The notes: generated from the letters alone by a model not told the origin. Numbered from the stretch's first letter, positions 1 through 8,261 are shown. The stretch: 10,460 nucleotides of DNA from an uncultured Prevotella sp. (GCA_934230965.1 CAKQFW010000062.1:1-10460), one strand, 5' to 3'. Numbers and translations are program-made.

Positions 1-80
1 TAAGGTTGTATTGGTTGTTCGTTTGTTGTTAGTGTTGTCGTTTTAGTATATCGTTTTCAAAATATTTGAAACCTCAAGTA
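1..80. other. Left-edge intergenic leader of ccsBA
   Basis: This GT-rich stretch has no reading frame I can assign and no clear TAnnTTTG promoter box on the + strand. A TTG at 66 is in frame with the downstream gene, but the ATG at 81 is the better start. No Shine-Dalgarno sequence is visible. Whether an upstream gene ends at the window edge cannot be told from this sequence. Confidence 0.4.
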
Positions 81-2330
81 ATGAAACATTTGAAGAACTG
101 GATTCTCGTTTTAGCAACAGCAATCATCCTTATTCTTATCACAGCAACAATCGTTGAAAGCAGCAAAGGCACAGCCTTTGTCAGACAGCACATATACACC
201 TCGGTGTGGTTTGTGGCGTTATGGGCCATACTTGCCATTGCCGCCGCCGTTTATATTATGCTGCGCAAAAGCCACATCAGTGCCAGCGTGCTGCTGGTGC
301 ATGCGTCGTTCTTGGTTATTCTGATTGGCGCCTTTACCTCATGGAATTTGGCCGAAAGCGGGACCCTACATCTGCGCCAAGGCGAAACAACAAGCACGAT
401 GAAGGATGAAAAGGGAGGTAGAAAAGAACTCGGTTTCGAGGTTTCGCTCAAACACTTTAATGTGGTAAACTATCCAGGCACCGATGCGCCAATGGACTAT
501 GTTACCACGCTTACGGCTAAGACAAAGGGCTCGGCCGAAAGCAAAAACTCTGACAACACCCAAGAAATAAAGGTGTCGATGAACAACATTGGCAGCTATC
601 ATGGCTACCGCTTTATACAGTCGGGCTACGACAGCGATATGCAAGGCACCACGCTGGGCGTTTATTACGACCCATGGGGCATCGGCATCACATACGTGGG
701 CTACGCCTTGCTCTTCGTCTCGCTCATCATCACTATGTTTAGCAAGAAAACACGAATACGCCATCTCTACCATCAGGCCCTCTCGCTGCAAGGCGCAAAG
801 GCACGGGCTGTAACCATGTTGCTCGCCATCGCGGCGTTTATGCCATCGGCCAAAGCACAAGAAATGGTGAAGATTGATGCCGACATTGCCAACGACTTTG
901 GCAAGATATGCGTGCTATACAACAGCCGCATCACGCCTATCAACACTGTGGCCACAGGCTTCGTTACCAAGCTCTGCGGCAAACCTACATGGGAGGGTCT
1001 CTCCTCAAACCAAGTGTTTGCAGGATGGATTTTCGACGTGCCCTACTGGGAAACGGTGAAGATGATTGAAATAAAAGAAAAGAAAGCACAAGAGCTGCTC
1101 GGCATCAATGGCAAATGGGCATCGTTTGCCGACTTCTGGGACAGCTACAACAACTATAAACTTGACGCCCCACTGAAGAGTGCATACAAAAACGGCGACA
1201 CCAAGCTGCAGAAACAGCTACGCGACGCCGACGAAAAGTTTAACATCATACGCATGCTGTATGGCGGCGAGATGCTAAAGATGTTTCCTTATACCAATAA
1301 GCAGGGCCACATACAATGGTTTGCGCCTGGGCAGCCGTTGGGCAACCTAAAGCTCGACGAACAGGAACTGGTGTTTATAAAAAGGTCGATGGACTATCTT
1401 GCCGAGAGCATCATCATGGGCGACAAAGGTAGAGCCGAAGAGATAACCAAAAAGATATACAGCTACCAGCATGTAAGAGGCAAGGCCGTGGTGCCTACTA
1501 AGTTTCGTATCTACACCGAGATAGGCTATAACACCATTAACACGCAGCATTGGCCCATCATGCTTTATCTTACCCTATCGCTTGTGCTGGCCATCGTGTC
1601 GACGGTAAGCCTCAACGACAAAAAACTAAAGAAGGCGCACCGCGTGAGCAGTATGCTGGCCTGGGTTATGCTTATACACACCACCGTGTTGCTTACACTG
1701 CGCTGGTATGTGTCGGGGCATCTGCCCATGTCAAACGGCTACGAAACCATGCAGTTTATGGCGTGGGCCACACTCATCGTCACCCTCGTCATGCAGAAAC
1801 GTTTCTTGCCCATTAAACAGTTTGGACCATTGCTGTCAGCGTTTGCACTGCTCGTGGCCATGATAACCGATGGCAATCCGCAAATAACGCAGCTCATGCC
1901 CGTGTTGCAGTCGCCACTGCTCTCAGTTCACGTCATGGTCATCATGTTCTCCTACGCCCTGTTCGGACTGATGGCACTCATCGGTCTGCAAGGTCTTATT
2001 GCACACCACCGCAAGCAAGAAGAGAAGGAACAGCAGCTGGCCGCCCTCTCGCAGTTTCTTCTCTACCCTGCCGTGGCGCTCATTGCCATAGGCATCTTCA
2101 TAGGTGCCATCTGGGCAAACGTAAGTTGGGGGCGCTACTGGAGTTGGGACTCAAAAGAAACCTGGGCGCTGATAACAATGCTTATCTACTCGGCCCCGCT
2201 GCATGCCGACATAAAATGGCTGAGGAAAGCGCAGCACATGCACATATACATGTTACTGGCCTTCCTCAGTGTATTGATGACCTATTTTGGTGTAAACTAT
2301 TTTCTCAGTGGCATGCACTCGTATGCTTAA
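81..2330 (+). CDS. ccsBA: Fused ResB/CcsA cytochrome c biogenesis protein (CcsBA, System II)
   Basis: This inner-membrane protein of 749 residues from the ATG is the System II cytochrome c synthase, which exports heme and ligates it to CXXCH motifs of periplasmic c-type cytochromes. The N-terminal third is ResB/CcsB-like, with membrane segments near residues 7-25, 42-61 and 66-88, a soluble loop, then a segment near 200-221. A further hydrophobic stretch ending in AKAQ (about 243-260) leads into a large hydrophilic middle domain. The CcsA part, from about residue 495 on, carries the heme-handling WWD motif WGRYWSWD (683-690), a conserved membrane His in SVHVMV, and a C-terminal His in GMHSYA. 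The fusion resembles CcsBA proteins of Bacteroidota and epsilonproteobacteria. A TTG at 66 would add five residues; I prefer the ATG at 81. It is the only + strand gene here and converges on argF'. In many relatives it lies near nrfHA nitrite reductase genes, but that neighbour is not in view. Confidence 0.93.
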   Translation: MKHLKNWILVLATAIILILITATIVESSKGTAFVRQHIYTSVWFVALWAILAIAAAVYIMLRKSHISASVLLVHASFLVILIGAFTSWNLAESGTLHLRQGETTSTMKDEKGGRKELGFEVSLKHFNVVNYPGTDAPMDYVTTLTAKTKGSAESKNSDNTQEIKVSMNNIGSYHGYRFIQSGYDSDMQGTTLGVYYDPWGIGITYVGYALLFVSLIITMFSKKTRIRHLYHQALSLQGAKARAVTMLLAIAAFMPSAKAQEMVKIDADIANDFGKICVLYNSRITPINTVATGFVTKLCGKPTWEGLSSNQVFAGWIFDVPYWETVKMIEIKEKKAQELLGINGKWASFADFWDSYNNYKLDAPLKSAYKNGDTKLQKQLRDADEKFNIIRMLYGGEMLKMFPYTNKQGHIQWFAPGQPLGNLKLDEQELVFIKRSMDYLAESIIMGDKGRAEEITKKIYSYQHVRGKAVVPTKFRIYTEIGYNTINTQHWPIMLYLTLSLVLAIVSTVSLNDKKLKKAHRVSSMLAWVMLIHTTVLLTLRWYVSGHLPMSNGYETMQFMAWATLIVTLVMQKRFLPIKQFGPLLSAFALLVAMITDGNPQITQLMPVLQSPLLSVHVMVIMFSYALFGLMALIGLQGLIAHHRKQEEKEQQLAALSQFLLYPAVALIAIGIFIGAIWANVSWGRYWSWDSKETWALITMLIYSAPLHADIKWLRKAQHMHIYMLLAFLSVLMTYFGVNYFLSGMHSYA

Positions 2331-2331
2331 C

Positions 2332-2357
2332 GCAGCGCTGCCTTGCGCTTACAGCGC
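2332..2357. terminator. Inverted repeats at the convergent ccsBA/argF' ends, possible shared terminator
   Basis: Only 18 bases separate the two converging stop codons. GCAGCGCTGC at 2332-2341 is a perfect palindrome. GCGCTG (2335-2340) also pairs with CAGCGC (2352-2357) across the argF' stop codon. There is no T-tract on either strand, so this is a hairpin candidate rather than a canonical intrinsic terminator. Confidence 0.3.
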
Positions 2358-3311
2358 CTCAAGCATGCGCTTGATAACCACTTCGGCCGAGATCTCGCGG
2401 TTAGCGGCTTCGGGTATGACGAGCGAGTTGGGGCTTTCAATCACGTCATCGGTAACAATGAGACCGCGGCGCACTGGCAGACAATGCATAAACTTGCCGT
2501 TGTTGGTCACAGCCATGTGGGCGGCATCGATGGTCCACGACATGTCTTTGCTCAATATCTTGCCATAGTCGGCGGGGTTGGTCACGCCAGGGCAACTCCA
2601 GTTCTTGGCATACACAAAGTCGGCACCCTCCAACGCCTTCATCTGGTCATACTCTACGCGAGCATTGCCCACAAACTTGGGGTCAAGCTCATAGCCGTGA
2701 GGATGCGTCACCACAAAGTCGACGTCGGCAGCGTTCATCCATTCAGCAAATGAGTTGGGCACGGCCTGAGGCAATGCGCGGCAGTGGGGCGCCCACGACA
2801 GCACCACCTTAGGACGAGCCACGGTTTTGTGCTCTTCAATGGTGATGAGGTCGGCAAACGCCTGAAGCGGATGCACGGTGGCTGTCTCCATGGCAAAGAC
2901 AGGTCGGCCACTGTATTTAACAAACTGGTTGACGATGGTCTCGGCATAGTCGAACTCGCGGTCGGTGAGCCCTGCAAACGAGCGTATGCCTATGAGGTCG
3001 CAGTAGCTGCCCATCACAGGTATGGCCTCGAGCAGATGCTCGCTCTTGTCGCCATCCATGATGACACCGCGCTCGGTCTCCAGTTTCCACGCACCAGCAT
3101 TCACGTCGAGCACGATAACATTCATGCCGAGGTTCATGGCCGCCTTCTGTGTAGAGAGGCGTGTGCGCAACGAGTTGTTAAAGAAAATCATGAGCAAGGT
3201 TTTGTTCTTGCCCAAATGCTGGAAGCCAAAACGGTTACGCTTCACTTCCTGTGCCTCGGCCAATGCCTGCTGCAGGTTGCCGAGGTCGTTGACGTTGAAA
3301 AATGTGTTCAT
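2349..3311 (-). CDS. argF': N-succinyl-L-ornithine transcarbamylase (ArgF')
   Basis: This 320-residue cytosolic enzyme transfers the carbamoyl group from carbamoyl phosphate to N-succinylornithine in the acylated arginine pathway of Bacteroidota. Carbamoyl-phosphate residues lie in FFNNSLRTR (43-51), the HPLQ motif is at 147-150 and the HCLP motif at 276-279. AWKLETERG (74-82) and MDGDKSEHLLEA (85-96) match, from memory, the Bacteroides fragilis succinylornithine enzyme nearly residue for residue. The usual specificity Pro90 is Ser90 here (codon AGC, 3044-3042). Published work on this family, as I recall it, found that small or non-acidic residues at this position allow succinylornithine while Glu gives acetylornithine, so Ser still fits the succinyl substrate. 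Databases often label such proteins acetylornithine or ornithine carbamoyltransferase. It starts at an ATG 135 bases after proA on the same strand and is probably part of a proB-proA-argF' unit. Confidence 0.93.
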   Translation of the reverse strand: MNTFFNVNDLGNLQQALAEAQEVKRNRFGFQHLGKNKTLLMIFFNNSLRTRLSTQKAAMNLGMNVIVLDVNAGAWKLETERGVIMDGDKSEHLLEAIPVMGSYCDLIGIRSFAGLTDREFDYAETIVNQFVKYSGRPVFAMETATVHPLQAFADLITIEEHKTVARPKVVLSWAPHCRALPQAVPNSFAEWMNAADVDFVVTHPHGYELDPKFVGNARVEYDQMKALEGADFVYAKNWSCPGVTNPADYGKILSKDMSWTIDAAHMAVTNNGKFMHCLPVRRGLIVTDDVIESPNSLVIPEAANREISAEVVIKRMLEAL

Positions 3312-3339
3312 TTGTTTTATAGTTAAAGCCCCTCTCCAT

Positions 3340-3358
3340 CTCTCCCCGTCGGGGAGAG
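3340..3358. repeat. GC-rich perfect hairpin in the proA-argF' gap
   Basis: CTCTCCCC (3340-3347) pairs perfectly with GGGGAGAG (3351-3358) across the 3-base loop GTC. A partial left-arm copy, CCTCTCC, lies at 3331-3337. The stem lies 29 bases upstream of the argF' start on the transcribed strand. No T-tract follows on the minus strand, so it is more like a REP-type or processing hairpin than a terminator. Confidence 0.6.
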
Positions 3359-3418
3359 GGCGGTTTACTCCTTCACCCCCTAAATGGGTATATTTTTAAA
3401 TGGACTGGGCTATAGGAT

Positions 3419-3446
3419 TTTTCACTTTTCGTTTTTCACTTTTCAC
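3419..3446. repeat. Heptamer repeat (TTTTCAC)x4 touching the proA stop codon
   Basis: Four 7-base units run without gaps: 3419-3425, 3426-3432 (variant TTTTCGT), 3433-3439 and 3440-3446. The next base, 3447, is the last base of the proA stop codon. Read on the coding strand the array is GTGAAAA repeats beginning immediately after TAA. It does not encode anything visible. Confidence 0.75.
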
Positions 3447-4703
3447 TTAACTCCGTATCTGTCCTTCACCCTCAATCAGCCACTTATACGTAGTAATTTC
3501 TTCGAGCCCCATAGGGCCGCGGGGGCCAAGCTTTTGTGTGCTGATACCTATCTCGGCACCGAGGCCAAACTGGGCGCCATCGGTGAAGCTGGTGGGAGCG
3601 TTCCAATAGATGCAAGCCGCGTCGGCCATCTGCTGGAAGCGATGAGCGGCTGCGGCATCGGCGGTGATGATGCACTCGCTATGTCCGGAGCCGAAACGTG
3701 CGATGTGAGCCAAAGCCTCATCGAGCGAGTCGACTGTCTTAATACCCATCTTATAATCCATAAACTCGGTGCTAAACACGCCATCCTCTTCTTCGGCCTT
3801 CACCTCCTTTATATAAGGATAACCTTTCAAGGCTGCGGCTGCCCTACTGTCGGCCAATATCTCAACCTGCTTCTCGGCCATGTCGGCAACGAGGGCGGGC
3901 AAGTCGGCAAGCCTACTGCTATGAATGATGAGCGTGTCGAGGGCGTTGCACACACTCACGCGGCGCGTCTTGGCATTGGTGATGATGCGGCGACCCATGT
4001 CAAGGTCGGCCTCCTTCTCAAAATAGGCGTGCACCACGCCAGCGCCCGTCTCAATGACAGGCACACGAGCCGTATCGCGCACAAAGTTGATGAGTTTTTT
4101 GCCGCCACGCGGTATGCAGAGGTCTACGTATCCCACCGCGTTCAGCATATCGGCCGTAGCCTCGTGGGTGGCGGGCAACAGGCGCACCACATCGGTGCTG
4201 ATGCCTTGCTGACGCAGCACCTTATGAATAACGTCGATAATGGCACGATTGCTGCTATCGGCATCTTTTCCGCCCTTCAGCACACAAGCGTTTCCGCTCT
4301 TAAAGCAGAGCGAGAACACGTCGAAGCTAACGTTGGGACGTGCCTCGTAGATGATGCCTATCACGCCAAACGGCACACTCAGCTTGCGCAAGCGAAGACC
4401 ATTGGGCAACGTGCGCTGGCACAGCGTATGGCCCAGCGGCGAAGGCAGCGAAGCCACATGACGCATGTCGGCAGCAATGCCCTCAAGGCGTTGAGGCGTG
4501 AGCAGCAGTCGGTCGTACAGCGGGTTTGATTTATCCATACGCTGCAGATCATTGGCGTTAGCATCGAGCAAGGCGCTTGCATTGTCGGCAATGGCATCGG
4601 CCACCGCCAGTAGCACCTTGTTCTTTGTGTCGTCGTCGAGGGTGGCAAGCACTGTGCTGGCCACCTTCACCTGTTCAAATATCTTTATGTTTTCTGCATC
4701 CAT
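3447..4703 (-). CDS. proA: Glutamate-5-semialdehyde dehydrogenase (gamma-glutamyl phosphate reductase, ProA)
   Basis: This is the second step of proline synthesis: NADPH-dependent reduction of gamma-glutamyl phosphate to glutamate-5-semialdehyde in the cytosol. The 418-residue length is normal for ProA. The catalytic Cys is Cys252 in [16 protein letters not shown], and the family signature [20 protein letters not shown] lies near the C-terminus, followed by LEEITTYKW. An N-terminal Rossmann region contains [16 protein letters not shown] (about 113-128). The open frame extends 20 codons further upstream to an ATG at 4763, but that extension is encoded by the dispersed repeat at 4725-4776 and has no ProA similarity, so I place the start at the ATG at 4703. 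It lies 68 bases after proB, and ProB and ProA are expected to cooperate because the acyl phosphate intermediate is labile. Confidence 0.95.
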   Translation of the reverse strand: MDAENIKIFEQVKVASTVLATLDDDTKNKVLLAVADAIADNASALLDANANDLQRMDKSNPLYDRLLLTPQRLEGIAADMRHVASLPSPLGHTLCQRTLPNGLRLRKLSVPFGVIGIIYEARPNVSFDVFSLCFKSGNACVLKGGKDADSSNRAIIDVIHKVLRQQGISTDVVRLLPATHEATADMLNAVGYVDLCIPRGGKKLINFVRDTARVPVIETGAGVVHAYFEKEADLDMGRRIITNAKTRRVSVCNALDTLIIHSSRLADLPALVADMAEKQVEILADSRAAAALKGYPYIKEVKAEEEDGVFSTEFMDYKMGIKTVDSLDEALAHIARFGSGHSECIITADAAAAHRFQQMADAACIYWNAPTSFTDGAQFGLGAEIGISTQKLGPRGPMGLEEITTYKWLIEGEGQIRS

Positions 4704-4724
4704 CTTGTTAAATTTCAGTAGCTC

Positions 4725-4776
4725 GTCTACTTGTCCGCTCGGCTTTGCCGCTTGCCTAAGCAAGAACTTGTCTACT
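4725..4776. repeat. Dispersed double-hairpin element, copy A (proB-proA junction)
   Basis: A 29-base core (4736-4764) lies between TACTTGTC (4728-4735) and AACTTGTC (4765-4772). The core holds two small hairpins, CGGCtttGCCG and CTTGCctaaGCAAG. By my alignment the 52 bases match copy B at 5946-5997 in 47 positions. The proB stop codon (4772-4774) lies in the right flank. No T-tract follows, so it is not a standard terminator. Confidence 0.85.
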
Positions 4777-5845
4777 CATTAACTATCAAATAATCGTAAT
4801 GCACAATGGGCTTCACGTCGTGCTTGCCCAACAGAGCTTTGGCCTCAGTGCTACTGTAGGTGCTACGTCCCAAGCCTATCTTTTGTCCATCGGGTGCAAT
4901 GATGTTTATGATATCGCCCTCTTCAAAGTCGCCTTCAACAGCAGTAACGCCCACCATCAATAGGCTTACGGCTCGGCTACCCTTCAGCGCCTCGGCAGCC
5001 TTGGCGTTCACCCGCACAATGCCCTTGGCAAAGCTCGCGCTATGGGCAATCCACTTCTTCACGCCCGATGCCGCCTGAGCATTGGCCACAAAGGTGGTGT
5101 GGGGCGTGTGGCTGGGCTGCTCTACCAGCAAGCGCAAGATGTTGTCGCGCTGGCCATTGGCAATGATAACCTCAATGCCTTCGTCGGCCACCTTACGTGC
5201 TATGCTACACTTGGTGGTCATGCCGCCGCGTCCCAGTCCGCTTTTCTCTTGTTGTATATATTCGCTCAGGTCGCGTCCAGGCGCCACCTGGGTGATAAGC
5301 TTCGATTGTGGGTCGGCAGGGCTGCCTGTATAGATACCATCGATATTGCTCAGAATGATGAGCTGCTGCGCCCCCATCATGGTGGCGATAAGGCCCGAGA
5401 GCTCGTCGTTATCAGTAAACATCAGTTCGGTAACGCTCACCGTGTCGTTCTCGTTTACGATTGGTATGACACCATTGTCGAGCATCACCCCCATGCAAGC
5501 ACGCTGGTTGAGGTATTCGCGTCGCGAGGCGAAGTTTTCTTTCATGGTGAGCACCTGACCAATGCGGATGCCATACTCGCGAAAGAGGTCGTAATAGAGG
5601 CCCGTGAGCTTTACCTGACCAATGGCCGAGAAGAGCTGTCGCTGCTCAACGCTGTCGAGTTTATGGGCCACCGACAGCTCGGCACGACCAGCCGCCACGG
5701 CTCCCGACGACACCAGTATTACCTCATAACCGTGTCGGCGCAGCCACACCACCTGGTCGACAATGGCCGACATGCGTGTAACATTCAGTTTTCCGTCGTC
5801 GCGGGTCAGCACATTGCTGCCCACCTTTATTACAATTCGCTTCAA
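4772..5845 (-). CDS. proB: Glutamate 5-kinase (ProB) with C-terminal PUA domain
   Basis: This cytosolic enzyme catalyses the first, normally proline-inhibited step of proline synthesis: ATP-dependent phosphorylation of glutamate to gamma-glutamyl phosphate. The 357 residues begin with the kinase signature KVGSNVLT (7-14), followed by SSGAVAAG (46-53), NENDTV (131-136), FTDNDELSG (143-151) and GRGGMTTK (205-212). A PUA domain occupies roughly 273-350. The start is a TTG at 5845: there is no in-frame ATG until codon 25, which is past the kinase signature, and upstream there are only ATC/ATA codons before an in-frame TAG at 5866-5864. No Shine-Dalgarno is seen. The nearest promoter-like box upstream, TATTTTAG (5871-5864), matches TAnnTTTG imperfectly. 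It is the first gene of the proB-proA-argF' cluster, 146 bases after the acyl-CoA synthetase. Confidence 0.95.
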   Translation of the reverse strand: MKRIVIKVGSNVLTRDDGKLNVTRMSAIVDQVVWLRRHGYEVILVSSGAVAAGRAELSVAHKLDSVEQRQLFSAIGQVKLTGLYYDLFREYGIRIGQVLTMKENFASRREYLNQRACMGVMLDNGVIPIVNENDTVSVTELMFTDNDELSGLIATMMGAQQLIILSNIDGIYTGSPADPQSKLITQVAPGRDLSEYIQQEKSGLGRGGMTTKCSIARKVADEGIEVIIANGQRDNILRLLVEQPSHTPHTTFVANAQAASGVKKWIAHSASFAKGIVRVNAKAAEALKGSRAVSLLMVGVTAVEGDFEEGDIINIIAPDGQKIGLGRSTYSSTEAKALLGKHDVKPIVHYDYLIVNE

Positions 5846-5926
5846 TATGATGTTTTGTTTTATCTAAAATACTTAAGAGTCTACAATATTCCTGACACAA
5901 GTATCCTTATTTGCGATGGAAATCTC

Positions 5927-5997
5927 CTTGTCAACTTGTCAACTTGTCAACTCGTCCGCTCGGCTTTGCCGCTTGCCTTAGCAAGAACTCGTCAACT
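5927..5997. repeat. Octamer repeat plus dispersed double-hairpin element, copy B
   Basis: Three perfect CTTGTCAA units (5927-5950) and a variant CTCGTC (5951-5956) lead into the same 29-base core seen at 4736-4764, here at 5957-5985. The core is flanked by identical 8-base direct repeats AACTCGTC (5949-5956 and 5986-5993). The stop codon of the acyl-CoA synthetase (5992-5994) lies in the right flank. The one core difference from copy A is in the second loop (CTTA versus CTAA). Confidence 0.85.
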
Positions 5998-7650
5998 TCT
6001 TTTATCCTTCTCCCTAATCTCCACGCGTCTAATCTTTCCGCTGATGGTCTTTGGCAGTTCATCTACAAACTCGATGATGCGCGGATATTTATATGGAGCC
6101 GTTTCGTGCTTCACGTGGTCTTGCAGTTCCTTTACCAGCGCGTCGCCAGCCTTGTCTTTCCACTCCTTGCCCAGCACCACGGTAGCCTTTACCACCATGC
6201 CGCGAATTTCGTCGGGCACACCTGTGATAGCACATTCTACCACGGCGGGATGCGTCATCAGAGCGCTCTCTACCTCAAACGGGCCAATGCGGTAGCCGCT
6301 ACTCTTTATCACATCGTCGATACGACCCACAAACCAGTAGTAGCCATCTTCATCGCGCCAAGCCATGTCGCCCGTATAATAGATGCCATCGTGCCAAGCC
6401 TTGCGTGTGAGCAGGTCGTCGCGATAGTAGCCTTTAAACAGTCCGAGAGGCTTCACGTCGCCCACGCGCACCACGATCTGTCCTTTCTCGCCATCCTCGC
6501 ACGAGGTGCCATCAGGGCGCAACAGGTCGATGTTATATTGCGGATTGGGCTTGCCCATTGAGCCGGGTTTAGGCGTCATCCAAGGCATGGTGCCCAGCGT
6601 CATACAGGTTTCGGTTTGGCCGAATCCCTCCATCAGGCGTATGCCCGTAAGCTCGTAAAACTTATCATATACGGCAGCGTTCAGCGCCTCGCCCGCTGTG
6701 CAGCAGTAGCGCAACGACGAGAGGTTGTATTGTGAAAAGTCTTCGCGTATCATGAAGCGATACACCGTGGGCGGAGCACAGAACGAGGTGATGTGGTATT
6801 GCTCTATCTTGCGCAATATCTTCTCGGCCGTAAACTTCTCGTGGTCGAACACAAACACGGCGGCACCCGCAAACCACTGTCCGTAGAACTTGCCCCATAC
6901 AGCCTTGCCCCATCCCGTGTCGGCCACGGTAAGATGTATGCTGTCTTCGCTCAGGTTGTGCCAGAAGGCGCCTGTTACCATGTGGCCCAAGGCATACAGA
7001 AAGTCGTGAGCCACCATCTTAGGCTCGCCGCTGGTGCCACTGGTAAAGTACATCAGCATGGTGTCGTCGTTGGTGTTTACATGGTGGGGGCGTTTAAAGG
7101 CGGGCGCCTTCATCCACTCGTTATGCCAATCGTGAAAACCTTCGGGCACGTCGGGGCCCACAGAGATGAGCGTCTTCACCGTGGGGCTCTCGCTCATGGC
7201 CTCGCTCACCTGCGTCAGCACATACTGCTCGCCCACACATACAATGGCGCGCACGCTGGCGCGGTTGTTGCGGTATATAATGTCGTGCTTGGTAAGCATG
7301 TGAGTGGCCGGAATGGCAATGGCGCCCAGCTTATGCAGAGCCAACATGGTAAGCCACCACTCGTAGCGGCGCTTCAAGATAATCATCACCATGTCGCCAT
7401 GACCTATACCCAACGAGGCAAAGTAAGAAGCCGTTTGGTCGCTCTCACGTTTCAGGTCGGCAAAGGTAAAAATCTTTTCCTCGCCCTCGTCGTTGGTCCA
7501 TATCAGCGCCACCTTGTTAGGTTGCTCTTCGGCCCACACGTCCATCACGTCGTAGGCAAAGTTGAAATTCTCGGGTATATTAAAATGCAGATGCTCTCTA
7601 AAGTCTTGCTCTGATGTAAAATGCGTCTGCGTAAGAAAACGTTCTATCAT
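5992..7650 (-). CDS. AMP-forming acyl-CoA synthetase (medium-chain ACSM-like)
   Basis: This 552-residue cytosolic ANL-superfamily enzyme activates a carboxylic acid with ATP to an acyl-adenylate and then transfers it to CoA. The P-loop YFTSGTSGEPK is at 201-211, the A5 motif EGFGQTE at 341-347, the A7 motif YTGDMA at 425-430, the hinge region GRIDDVIKSSGYRIGP at 442-457, and the catalytic Lys539 in PKTISGKIRR. The stretch ADTGWGKAVWGKFYGQWFAG (243-262) resembles medium-chain acyl-CoA synthetases (ACSM) more than short acetyl-CoA synthetases of the Acs type. The actual substrate is not readable from sequence; acetate, a branched or aromatic acid, or a medium-chain fatty acid are all possible. 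The start is supported by AGGAG at 7664-7660. It follows the XRE-cupin regulator by 31 bases and is likely co-transcribed with it. Confidence 0.9.
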   Translation of the reverse strand: MIERFLTQTHFTSEQDFREHLHFNIPENFNFAYDVMDVWAEEQPNKVALIWTNDEGEEKIFTFADLKRESDQTASYFASLGIGHGDMVMIILKRRYEWWLTMLALHKLGAIAIPATHMLTKHDIIYRNNRASVRAIVCVGEQYVLTQVSEAMSESPTVKTLISVGPDVPEGFHDWHNEWMKAPAFKRPHHVNTNDDTMLMYFTSGTSGEPKMVAHDFLYALGHMVTGAFWHNLSEDSIHLTVADTGWGKAVWGKFYGQWFAGAAVFVFDHEKFTAEKILRKIEQYHITSFCAPPTVYRFMIREDFSQYNLSSLRYCCTAGEALNAAVYDKFYELTGIRLMEGFGQTETCMTLGTMPWMTPKPGSMGKPNPQYNIDLLRPDGTSCEDGEKGQIVVRVGDVKPLGLFKGYYRDDLLTRKAWHDGIYYTGDMAWRDEDGYYWFVGRIDDVIKSSGYRIGPFEVESALMTHPAVVECAITGVPDEIRGMVVKATVVLGKEWKDKAGDALVKELQDHVKHETAPYKYPRIIEFVDELPKTISGKIRRVEIREKDKRS

Positions 7651-7659
7651 CTCTCTTCT

Positions 7660-7664
7660 CTCCT
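7660..7664 (-). promoter_or_regulatory. Shine-Dalgarno site of the acyl-CoA synthetase gene
   Basis: AGGAG on the minus strand sits nine bases before the ATG at 7650. It is the clearest Shine-Dalgarno sequence in the window; the other genes show little or none, as is usual in Bacteroidota. It fixes the start of this gene and suggests efficient internal initiation within a two-gene transcript. Confidence 0.6.
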
Positions 7665-7681
7665 TATCTTCACGGTTTATA

Positions 7682-8236
7682 TCAAATCACGATACACACA
7701 AATTTGGCGGGCACGCTGCCCACGGCGCGCATGCAGTGCTGCTGCGAGGCATCAAAATAAATGCTGTCGCCCTGGCGCAATGTCATCACCTTGGCGCCAA
7801 TGGTAATCTCGAGTTCGCCCTCAAGCACGAAGTCGAACTCTTGTCCGGCATGCGAGTTTTTGTTGTGATTGGCATCGCCTGGCAGCGGGTCGACGGTCAC
7901 CAAGAAGGGGTCTACCTCTCGACCTTGAAAGCCACTGGCAAGACTTTGATATTTATAGTCTTTTCTACGTTCTACGCTCAGTCCCTGATCGCGACGTGTA
8001 AGAAAATAGCCTTTCATGCGCGGCTCTTCGCCGAAGAGCAACACATCAAGGGCAATGCCATAACGTTTTGATATTTTTGAGAGGCGATACACCGATGGGT
8101 CGGCCTCGCCCTCCTCCATTTTCATATAATGTTCAAGCGATACGCCACACAGCTGGGCCACCTCTTCGGCGGGAATGTCAAGCACCTCGCGCAGCCCTTT
8201 CAGGCGCTGTCCTATTTGTTTTATTTGGTCTTCCAT
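7682..8236 (-). CDS. XRE-family HTH regulator with C-terminal cupin domain
   Basis: This 184-residue protein is a likely DNA-binding regulator. An XRE/Cro helix-turn-helix occupies about residues 7-68 (RLKGLREVLDIPAEEVAQLC, then GVSLEHYMKMEEGEADPSV). A single cupin barrel lies at about 105-182, with motif 1 around HAGQEFDFVLEGELEITIG (129-147) and motif 2 around GDSIYFDASQQHCMRA (156-171). Of the cupin metal ligands, His129, Glu133 and His167 are plausible; their role here is inferred. Family members sense small molecules through the cupin and regulate adjacent metabolic genes. It ends 31 bases before the acyl-CoA synthetase start, an arrangement I recall as recurrent in Bacteroidota, so the natural hypothesis is control of that enzyme by its substrate or product. 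A perfect TAnnTTTG box lies 25 bases upstream. Confidence 0.9.
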   Translation of the reverse strand: MEDQIKQIGQRLKGLREVLDIPAEEVAQLCGVSLEHYMKMEEGEADPSVYRLSKISKRYGIALDVLLFGEEPRMKGYFLTRRDQGLSVERRKDYKYQSLASGFQGREVDPFLVTVDPLPGDANHNKNSHAGQEFDFVLEGELEITIGAKVMTLRQGDSIYFDASQQHCMRAVGSVPAKFVCIVI

Positions 8237-8261
8237 AACGAATAGTTTGTTATTTATGAGC

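Noticed and set aside
3384..4529. Long + strand reading frame opposite proA
   Set aside because: It is antisense to a complete, motif-bearing ProA, has no recognisable domain, and is His/Ala-rich in the way antisense frames of GC-rich genes are.
4704..4763. 20-codon N-terminal extension of ProA
   Set aside because: The extension is encoded largely by the dispersed repeat element, and the ATG at 4703 gives the normal ProA length.
4736..4764. Intrinsic terminators at the double-hairpin elements
   Set aside because: The stems are short and neither is followed by a T-tract on the transcribed strand; proA and argF' also appear to continue the same unit.
5042..6295. Long + strand reading frame across proB, the gap and the acyl-CoA synthetase end
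   Set aside because: It runs antisense to two well-supported genes and through the repeat region between them; its composition is that of a shadow frame.
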